Assembly (NCBI GenBank): GCA_937895645.1
Contig: CALBKQ010000194.1
Coordinates: 1 to 6,358, forward strand
Direction: 5' to 3'
Source: an uncultured Clostridia bacterium
GTDB taxonomy: Bacteria > Bacillota > Clostridia > Oscillospirales > Acutalibacteraceae
DNA length: 6,358 nt
Position 1 is the stretch's first letter, and every line of letters starts with the position of its first letter. The notes beneath the pieces were generated by a model. It was not told where the DNA came from. It saw only the letters and a program-made list of their open reading frames with translations, and did not search any database. Shown piece after piece: positions 1 through 5,431 of this stretch. A program made the position numbers and the translations under genes.

Positions 1-498
1 AAGGGCTCAGCACTTGTTACATTTTGGCAGTTTATTAAGTTTATTTTTGTAAGCTTAGGTGCAATGATTGTTCAGTTTGTACTTCTTAACACACTTCAGC
101 TTATTCCTGCAATCAAAGACCTTTATACACAGGATTTCAGCTGGTGGGTGTTTGTTTATCCAGTTGCAATTGGTGGTCTTGGTTACTTTATTGTTAGTAA
201 CGTTGCAAATGTTATTGCACAGATTGTTGCTTTCTTTATCAATAAAGAAAAAACATTTAATTCAGGCGCAAATGTTGCAGTTGCACTTCCTATTTACATT
301 GTTTTCACAATCGCACTTATCTGCTTCTCAGCATGGCTTAACCCAACACTTAAAGAAGTGTTTATTGGTTTTGAATGGTGCAATGAAGACCTTGCTAAGA
401 ACATAGCAACAATGATTTGTTCAGCAGTTCAGTTCTTCCTTTACTTCCCAGTTGATAAAATTCTTTTCCACAAGAAAAAGGAAGAAAAGGCTGAATAG
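1..498 (+). CDS. GtrA-like polytopic membrane protein (5' partial)
   Basis: The open frame enters from the left edge and shows 165 codons plus a stop. The first ATG, at 64, lies inside the first membrane helix and no other start codon occurs before it, so the real start is upstream of the window. In visible-residue numbering there are four hydrophobic segments, at about 10-35, 50-81, 93-113 and 133-155, followed by a basic/acidic tail (HKKKEEKAE). The motif FFINKEKTF at 78-86, after the second helix, and the opening FIKFIFVSLGA match the pattern of the GtrA/DPMS-TM family, which has four helices and about 120-170 residues. Members of this family are linked to moving or modifying lipid-linked sugars for cell-surface polysaccharides, but most have no proven substrate. 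No glycosyltransferase partner is visible. The family call rests on motif and topology. The next gene is on the same strand, beyond a terminator-like hairpin. Confidence 0.75.
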   Translation, partial: KGSALVTFWQFIKFIFVSLGAMIVQFVLLNTLQLIPAIKDLYTQDFSWWVFVYPVAIGGLGYFIVSNVANVIAQIVAFFINKEKTFNSGANVAVALPIYIVFTIALICFSAWLNPTLKEVFIGFEWCNEDLAKNIATMICSAVQFFLYFPVDKILFHKKKEEKAE

Positions 499-520
499 TT
501 TTCGTACTTTGAAAAATTTA

Positions 521-550
521 CCCCGTACTTTTTGGTACGGGGTGTTTTTG
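521..550 (+). terminator. Intrinsic terminator-like hairpin after the GtrA-like gene
   Basis: CCCCGTAC (521-528) pairs perfectly with GTACGGGG (535-542) around a six-base loop. It is followed by TGTTTTTG, a T-rich but interrupted tract. The hairpin starts 22 bases after the stop of the GtrA-like gene, as expected for its terminator. It ends only 9 bases before the ribosome binding site of the next gene, so it also occupies that gene's leader. Confidence 0.8.
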
Positions 551-551
551 T

Positions 552-557
552 AGGTGG
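552..557 (+). promoter_or_regulatory. Ribosome binding site fixing the start at 562
   Basis: AGGTGG differs by one base from the AGGAGG consensus and sits four bases before the ATG at 562. It supports that ATG over the in-frame TTG at 532, which falls inside the hairpin and has no such site. Confidence 0.6.
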
Positions 558-561
558 TTTT

Positions 562-1452
562 ATGGATAAAAAAACAGTAAAACTCATTCTTAATATTCTT
601 AAAACAGTTATTTCAATTATACTTGCAGTTGCGTCCACTGTCTCTCTGCTTGGTGCAACGCTTATCAGCGTTGCAAGGGATTACCTTCAATCAGAACAGT
701 TTACAGAACAGATTGAAACAACAGATTTAAGTACAGTCAAGTTCATGGTGGGCAATGAAAAAGTTACTGTGTTGGATTTCGCCCGTGAAAAAGCGTCAGA
801 GTATATTCAAGATAAAATGCCATCTTTCTACCCATTCGGCAATTACGCTGTTGACGCTGTTGTGACTCCTGAACTTGTAAATACGGTAATAAAAGCCGAG
901 GTATATAAACTTGTTGATTATTTTCTTAATACAAAAGTTGAGGACGCAGAGTATAGAATTGAAAATAATATAACCCTTGAGCAAAATGAAGACCTTAATG
1001 TTGAAAATGCCGAAACACCTGAAGAGGCTATCAGCATTTACGCTCGTTTAATGGTGTTACAGACTATTGAAAATACAGCAGGTATGTCAACTGATAACTT
1101 TATTATTCTTATATCAGAAAAGACAGTCAGTAAACTTATTACTCTTGCTGTTATTTTACTTGTAGTGCTTGTTGTTATCAATATTACAACCATATTTAAT
1201 AATCTGCTTTACGGTGGTTTAATCGGTATTCTTTACGGTATTGTAATTAAGGTTGCACAAGGCAAGTTTGATGAGTGGAATGCTGGTGCTGAAGACTTGG
1301 TTGGTTATGTTTTCTTAAAACCATTAGCCGACACATATTCACCTAATGCCACAACAGGAATAATAATAGGTGTTATTCTTGTTGCATTGTTTGTTGGCGT
1401 GTATTTCTTATTCAAAAACTTTGTTAATAAAGATAAAGAAGAAAACGCATAA
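562..1452 (+). CDS. Membrane protein of unknown function
   Basis: This is a 296-residue protein that I do not recognise. One hydrophobic helix lies near the N-terminus (about 13-36, after a basic MDKKTVK start). A mostly polar region of about 150 residues follows (about 40-188) and is likely extracytoplasmic. Three hydrophobic segments come next, at about 190-208, 214-231 and 264-286, and the tail is charged (NKDKEENA). The lysine-rich N-terminus suggests it faces the cytoplasm. The polar region is acidic and has no catalytic motif or cysteine that I can point to. The short stretch between the third and fourth segments (232-263) contains KFDEWNAGAEDLVGY. The start was chosen from the AGGTGG site. 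The gene shares its strand with the GtrA-like gene but is separated from it by a hairpin, and it converges with the fem operon, so context gives no clear role. The start is well supported; the function is open. Confidence 0.8.
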   Translation: MDKKTVKLILNILKTVISIILAVASTVSLLGATLISVARDYLQSEQFTEQIETTDLSTVKFMVGNEKVTVLDFAREKASEYIQDKMPSFYPFGNYAVDAVVTPELVNTVIKAEVYKLVDYFLNTKVEDAEYRIENNITLEQNEDLNVENAETPEEAISIYARLMVLQTIENTAGMSTDNFIILISEKTVSKLITLAVILLVVLVVINITTIFNNLLYGGLIGILYGIVIKVAQGKFDEWNAGAEDLVGYVFLKPLADTYSPNATTGIIIGVILVALFVGVYFLFKNFVNKDKEENA

Positions 1453-1462
1453 AATACAATGA

Positions 1463-1494
1463 AAGTCCCACTCAATCAAGTGGGACTTATTTTT
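1463..1494. terminator. Terminator hairpin between convergent genes
   Basis: AAGTCCCACT (1463-1472) pairs perfectly with AGTGGGACTT (1479-1488) around the loop CAATCA. On the plus strand it is followed by an A and five Ts (1490-1494), a good intrinsic terminator for the membrane-protein gene ending at 1452. On the minus strand it lies four bases past the stop of the third fem gene, with a weaker downstream run (TTTCATTGTATTTT), so it probably ends both transcripts. Confidence 0.88.
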
Positions 1495-2743
1495 ATCTCT
1501 TAACAAGTTTTCTTAATTTCATATAACCTTTTTTAAGAATAGGTAGGCCTTTTTCCATAAGGTTATATTTTAAGTTATCAATTTTAAGGTCGAATTCACC
1601 TGCATACTCAATTATAATCGGGTTAAACTGACTCTTGAACTCATAAAGACCATCATCAAGAGTACCTGCAATACCACCTAAATCAAGGAAATCGCAACCG
1701 TTTTCGGTGGTAAGAATACATTGTTCACAAAGTCCGCAAAGGGTAGCACAGAATGATGAGAACACATTCAAGTCAGACCCTGCATATAAGTACTCTGCAA
1801 TTCTGACACCTGTTTTGTTAGGTGGGTAAACTGTAAGCAACGCTGCAAGTGGAACAATCTCACCACGTTCACTCAGAACTTTCTTTGCATCTGTAATCTG
1901 CTCGGTGATTTTGTCTCTCATATCAGGCTCTTTTTCGAATCTTTTCTCAAGATTTTCAATATATGTGTTTACATTGCATCTTTCAAAGGCAAAAAAGGCC
2001 TTATCTTGGAACGCCTCTGCAAGAATACTGAAATATTCTTCATTTCTTAAAGAAATCTGTTGTCTTGCTTCGGTATTGCTTAAAATCTTCTTGAAAAGAG
2101 CAATATTTTCAGGTGTATGTTCAGCACCCTCATAGTAAAGACCACGTGCAGGTTGGAAATTGCCTAAATATTTACGGATTTTTTGCTTATAGTTTTTCTT
2201 GAATTCAGGTGCAGTAAGCGGTTTGCCATTTGCATCTTTTAACGGAATAAGTGCATTAAAGCGTGGCTGAATAGCATCGCCTATGTTCATAACAAAACCT
2301 TTATGTTCAAATCCGTTATTTACAAGAGTATTAAACTCAATTTTACCACGGTCTAAATCAAAGGGGTCAAAGAAATTGTCAGTTGGAATGTCAGGCAAAA
2401 TCTTATTAACCACAATAGCAGGGTCAGTTTTAAGAAGATAGATGTTTCTGCTCTTGCAAAACTGTCTTGCACCATCTACGAATGCTTTAACCGCTTCACT
2501 GTCAGTTAAATCCATAACAGGACCACGAGGGCAGTAAGCGTAGTTAAAGCCAGGCATAAGTGTGCGTATAAGTATAAGGGCAACACCGCAAAGGGTATTG
2601 TCGTTATAAATACCGCAAAAACTGTTTTTCCAGTTTGCTTTAAGTTTTGTCCATTCCTCTGTCTGCTGAATTGGTGCAAAAGAGGAGTTTTCAATAAATT
2701 CAGTAAATTCCAAAACCGGAATATCTGCTTTGAACTTATACAT
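1493..2743 (-). CDS. FemA-like 3: divergent FemAB-family peptidoglycan bridge aminoacyltransferase
   Basis: Third gene of the fem operon, 416 residues from the ATG at 2743. An in-frame TTG at 2752 would add three residues, but AAGG at 2756-2753 is nine bases from the ATG and touches the TTG, so the ATG is preferred. The family predicts transfer of an amino acid from aminoacyl-tRNA to the lipid II stem peptide or its growing branch, at the inner membrane face. Family marks are WTKLK (31-35), YCPRGPVMD (70-78, YAPRG in the two paralogs), GFEHKGF (144-150), the basic FKKNYKQKIRKYLG segment (181-194), TEARQQ (224-229) and LGGIAGTLDDGLYEFK (355-370). A short charged helical arm at about 259-293 replaces the longer coiled coil of its neighbours. 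Oddities are a cluster of cysteines at 332, 336, 339, 342 and 350 and a loop after GGIAG about five residues shorter. The family call is confident; the residue added is unknown. Confidence 0.88.
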   Translation of the reverse strand: MYKFKADIPVLEFTEFIENSSFAPIQQTEEWTKLKANWKNSFCGIYNDNTLCGVALILIRTLMPGFNYAYCPRGPVMDLTDSEAVKAFVDGARQFCKSRNIYLLKTDPAIVVNKILPDIPTDNFFDPFDLDRGKIEFNTLVNNGFEHKGFVMNIGDAIQPRFNALIPLKDANGKPLTAPEFKKNYKQKIRKYLGNFQPARGLYYEGAEHTPENIALFKKILSNTEARQQISLRNEEYFSILAEAFQDKAFFAFERCNVNTYIENLEKRFEKEPDMRDKITEQITDAKKVLSERGEIVPLAALLTVYPPNKTGVRIAEYLYAGSDLNVFSSFCATLCGLCEQCILTTENGCDFLDLGGIAGTLDDGLYEFKSQFNPIIIEYAGEFDLKIDNLKYNLMEKGLPILKKGYMKLRKLVKR

Positions 2744-2752
2744 AATTTTCAA

Positions 2753-2756
2753 CCTT
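2753..2756 (-). promoter_or_regulatory. Ribosome binding site of FemA-like 3, overlapping the FemA-like 2 stop
   Basis: On the minus strand TAAGG joins the TAA stop of FemA-like 2 (2757-2755) to the AAGG site of FemA-like 3 (2756-2753). Nine bases separate it from the ATG at 2743. This layout decides the start and implies that ribosomes finishing gene 2 clear the site for gene 3. Confidence 0.65.
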
Positions 2757-4023
2757 AAATCTTTTTTTGAATAGTTTTGAGTATTTTATAGCCCTTGAAA
2801 ATAAGCTCATAAAGAGCAAATTGTGTTTTGTTGATAATCAAGTCAAATTCACCGATTAACTCGTGCACATCAGCGTTAAAACCACGCTTGAAATCAAATA
2901 AGCCGTAGTTTTTTGAGTCCTCGTTGAAATTGCCGTCAATACCATAGAAATTAAACTTGTCATAACCATTTTCTGTAGCAAATTTAATCATTTCATATTG
3001 CAATAAGTATTGAGAGTTGTATTTCATAAATGGCTTGTAACTTGCGCCAAAAAGATACACAATTTCTCTGCCATAAAGCATATACCAGCCACCAGCAATA
3101 ATTTTTTTGTCGCCATATTCATTTACGTCGGCTGTCAGATTTTCAATCTTTTTAGCAATACTTTCTTGTTGTGACTGGATTTCATTGTATTCATTGATGT
3201 TTTTGGGATTGCCTTCAATTACAGTAAGACGCTTTTCATTCTTTTCAAATCTTGCCTTTGTGAAATCAAGCAACTCTTTAAGATTAACCTCTGCTAAAAG
3301 CACTTTAACTGCATTTTCACGATTTAATACTTTGAACATTTCCTGATAATAGGAGAGGGGACGGTCAACAAATTCGCGTCTTTCTGCGGTGTGCTTCATA
3401 AGATTTTTGAACTCAACAAGATTGCTTTCATCAGCCTCTATAAGAGTAATAAAGTTTTTCTTGCTGTTATTTATACCCCATTTTGTACCACTGCGGAACG
3501 TCTTAAAAAGTTCGTCAATAGTTTTACCTTTAATGTCAAGCACAGAAATCCAACGAGGCTCTAAATCTTTTTTTTCGTCCATATCAACATAAAATCCGTA
3601 ATGCTTGTAGCCCAAAGATTTTAACTTTTCCATTAAAGCATCATTTTTTGTGTCAGGGATTATGTTACCGTGAATGTCACGAAGTTGATAATCAACATAA
3701 GGATTTATCTTTAAGAATGCAACATTTTCTTTTTTTAGATATTCCTTGATTTCTTTTGTAAATTCTTCAAGTAAATCAAGGTCAGAGTAATCCATTAAAA
3801 ATCCGCGTGGGGCATAGGCAAATTTAATGATGCCTTTAAGACTTTTATAAAGTAAAACGGTGGCAATTATAATTTTGCCATTTTCTTTAACGCCTAAAAT
3901 TTTGCCCGACCAGCCGTTTTGCTCTTTAATTTCAATCCAGTAAGGTGATTGAAAGAAAAGTGCTTGTGGATTACTATTGCAAAAATCGATAAATTCTTGT
4001 TTTTCTAATTCAACAATTTTCAT
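2755..4023 (-). CDS. FemA-like 2: FemAB-family peptidoglycan bridge aminoacyltransferase
   Basis: Second gene of the operon, 422 residues, with the usual length of a Fem ligase (about 400-430). The ATG overlaps the preceding stop as ATGA (4023-4020), and AAAGGAA (4040-4034) lies ten bases upstream. It should act in the cytoplasm at the membrane, extending the branch on lipid II from aminoacyl-tRNA. Visible marks are FFQSPYW (23-29), FAYAPRGFLMDY (68-79), GYKHYGF (138-144), FRSGTKWGINNSKK (176-189), HTAERREFVDRPLSYYQEMF (211-230), a charged two-helix coiled-coil arm at about 247-300, and FYGIDGNF with a YGLFDFKRGF follow-on (359-382). The two GNAT-like halves and the helical arm fit Fem proteins of known structure. 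It resembles FemA-like 1 more than FemA-like 3. The TRKNI motif of FemA-like 1 reads TKWGI here, a lysine in place of arginine. Which amino acid it adds, and at which position, cannot be read from sequence. Confidence 0.92.
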   Translation of the reverse strand: MKIVELEKQEFIDFCNSNPQALFFQSPYWIEIKEQNGWSGKILGVKENGKIIIATVLLYKSLKGIIKFAYAPRGFLMDYSDLDLLEEFTKEIKEYLKKENVAFLKINPYVDYQLRDIHGNIIPDTKNDALMEKLKSLGYKHYGFYVDMDEKKDLEPRWISVLDIKGKTIDELFKTFRSGTKWGINNSKKNFITLIEADESNLVEFKNLMKHTAERREFVDRPLSYYQEMFKVLNRENAVKVLLAEVNLKELLDFTKARFEKNEKRLTVIEGNPKNINEYNEIQSQQESIAKKIENLTADVNEYGDKKIIAGGWYMLYGREIVYLFGASYKPFMKYNSQYLLQYEMIKFATENGYDKFNFYGIDGNFNEDSKNYGLFDFKRGFNADVHELIGEFDLIINKTQFALYELIFKGYKILKTIQKKI

Positions 4024-5276
4024 TTTGAAATGGTTCCTTTAATTTTCTTTAACAACTTATAAACGTCATAGAATGGACCTGTTTTGAGCTCAAACTGACC
4101 AATATATTCAGTAACATTTGGCTTAAAGCCCTTTTTGAATTCGTAAATTCCATAGTATTCGTTTTCTGGGTTAAAGTCACCTGCAATACCATAGAAATTA
4201 CAGTATTCAAAGCCCTCTTTGTACGCCTCTTTAATGTGGTGTTCATACATTAAATATTTAGGAGTAAATTGGCGATATTCCATTAATACACCACTTGAAA
4301 GTGTAAGGTATTCATTACCGCTACGAAGTGAAAGAAGGCAACCGATTGCTTTGCCAGTTGGGTTATCTTTCTTAAACTGTTCTGCCTTTTCAAGTTCTTT
4401 TTCGTATTTCTGGACTTGTCTTTCGGCTTCTGCTTTCTGATTAAGAAGACGGTCACCTGCAGTAAGCTTTTCTATTTTTGCTAAAACACTTTCGTAATTC
4501 TTTTTAGCATTATCAAGTAAACTTAATGTATGCTCATAATAAATATCAGGGTCAAGGTAAGCCACAAAAATAGTCATAAGGTCTTTCATGTGCTTATACA
4601 TTTTCTGATAATAACTTAAACTTCTATAGAAGAAATTACGACGCTTTGAAGTGGTTTCAAAAATTTCTGCCATAACCTGAAGGTCTTCAATAGTACCTTC
4701 TTTAACCATAAGACCTTTTTTTATGCAGGAGTTAATATTTTTGCGTGTCTGTTTTGAAAACTTGGCTTTCTTAGTTTCGTAATCTTCGTCAAGTTTTAAG
4801 TGACAACACCATCTTACCTGTAAAGCGTCAAGATAAATGTTAAATCCGTAATGCTTGTAACCTAAATCAATAAGGTTGTTTACTGCCTCATCATTAGGAT
4901 TGTCATTTTCCATAATTTCACCATCAGATGTGCGAACTCTGTAAAGCACATTAGGGTCGATAGTGAGCATAAAGCCACCTTGACTTTTAATGTATTTTTT
5001 TAGTTCTTCTGTAAAGAATGCAAGTAATTCTTTGTTGTGGTAGTCAACAATAAGGCCACGAGGTGCATAGAACTGACTCTGACCTAAAATGGTCTTATCC
5101 TGTAAAATCATTGAACCAGCAATAATTTTGTCATTCTCTTTAATGCCAACAAAATGCACTTTACTTCCATATTCTTTTTTTAGTTCAGATAATTCCACAC
5201 TCTGCATAAAAGATGCTTGTGGATGATTCTTCCAAAACTCACGGTATTCATCTGCTGTTAAAATACAGAATTTCAT
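4020..5276 (-). CDS. FemA-like 1: FemAB-family peptidoglycan bridge aminoacyltransferase
   Basis: First gene of the fem operon, 418 residues, starting at an ATG preceded by AAGGTGA (5287-5281). Family marks in order are ASFMQSVELSELKK (21-34), FYAPRGLIVDY (69-79), GYKHYGF (139-145), FSKQTRKNINSCIKKG (173-188), TTSKRRNFFYRSLSYYQKMY (208-227), a lysine/glutamate-rich two-helix coiled-coil arm (about 246-305), and FYGIAGDFNPENEYYGIYEF (361-380) followed by KKGFKPNVTEYIGQFEL. This is the full FemAB/FemX pattern: two GNAT-like domains, with the arm projecting from the second. The predicted reaction is transfer of an amino acid from charged tRNA to the third-position side chain of lipid II or its cytoplasmic precursor, or elongation of that branch. 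As the first gene, and with the arginine in TRKNI, it could be the initiating enzyme (FemX- or MurM-like), but that is a guess. Its stop overlaps the next start by four bases, so the two are probably translationally coupled. Confidence 0.93.
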   Translation of the reverse strand: MKFCILTADEYREFWKNHPQASFMQSVELSELKKEYGSKVHFVGIKENDKIIAGSMILQDKTILGQSQFYAPRGLIVDYHNKELLAFFTEELKKYIKSQGGFMLTIDPNVLYRVRTSDGEIMENDNPNDEAVNNLIDLGYKHYGFNIYLDALQVRWCCHLKLDEDYETKKAKFSKQTRKNINSCIKKGLMVKEGTIEDLQVMAEIFETTSKRRNFFYRSLSYYQKMYKHMKDLMTIFVAYLDPDIYYEHTLSLLDNAKKNYESVLAKIEKLTAGDRLLNQKAEAERQVQKYEKELEKAEQFKKDNPTGKAIGCLLSLRSGNEYLTLSSGVLMEYRQFTPKYLMYEHHIKEAYKEGFEYCNFYGIAGDFNPENEYYGIYEFKKGFKPNVTEYIGQFELKTGPFYDVYKLLKKIKGTISK

Positions 5277-5336
5277 TAAATCACCTTAATCTATCGTTGA
5301 AAAAATTAAAAACAACAGTATTATTATCAACTAAAA

Positions 5337-5365
5337 ATTTTATCATATTACCCACATTTTGTCAA
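5337..5365 (-). promoter_or_regulatory. Sigma-A-type promoter of the fem operon
   Basis: On the minus strand a perfect TTGACA (-35, 5365-5360) is followed by a 17-base spacer and TAAAAT (-10, 5342-5337), one mismatch from TATAAT. A TG one base before the -10 (5345-5344) makes it an extended -10. Transcription would start near 5330, giving a leader of about 54 bases before the ATG at 5276. It lies downstream of the GH3 gene's terminator, so the operon should be expressed on its own. Confidence 0.8.
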
Positions 5366-5387
5366 TGAAAGCCCAATATATAAAAAC

Positions 5388-5417
5388 AAAAAGAGTGAGC
5401 CGAAACTCACTCTTTTT
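5388..5417 (-). terminator. Intrinsic terminator of the GH3 gene
   Basis: AAAAAGAGTGAG (5388-5399) pairs perfectly with CTCACTCTTTTT (5406-5417) around a six-base loop. Read on the minus strand, the hairpin begins 14 bases past the GH3 stop. It ends in CTCTTTTTGTTTTT, a strong T-tract. It insulates the fem operon from GH3 transcription. Confidence 0.9.
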
Positions 5418-5431
5418 AGTATGAAAAAACG

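Noticed and set aside
532..561. TTG start at 532 for the unknown membrane protein.
   Set aside because: It lies inside the terminator hairpin and lacks a ribosome binding site, and the extra residues MVRGVFVGGF do not look like part of the protein. The ATG at 562 has AGGTGG upstream.
441..638. Minus-strand 65-residue frame across the GtrA-like gene end and the next gene start.
   Set aside because: It runs through a terminator hairpin and overlaps two supported plus-strand genes, with no recognisable content.
1715..1750. Radical SAM signature (C-x3-C-x2-C) in FemA-like 3.
   Set aside because: The spacing matches by chance. The motif is near the C-terminus of a GNAT-fold Fem protein, with none of the radical SAM barrel context.
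1905..2135. Open frames antisense to the fem genes (also at 3107-3346, 3389-3592 and 4219-4440).
   Set aside because: They lie wholly inside well-supported FemAB genes, resemble no family, and have low-complexity Ser/Leu/Phe composition typical of shadows.
2744..2752. TTG start at 2752 for FemA-like 3.
   Set aside because: AAGG directly touches this codon, leaving no spacing. The ATG at 2743 has nine bases.
5277..5431. Small RNA or riboswitch between the GH3 gene and the fem operon.
   Set aside because: The 155 bases are accounted for by the GH3 terminator, the promoter and a short AT-rich leader. No further strong stem is visible.
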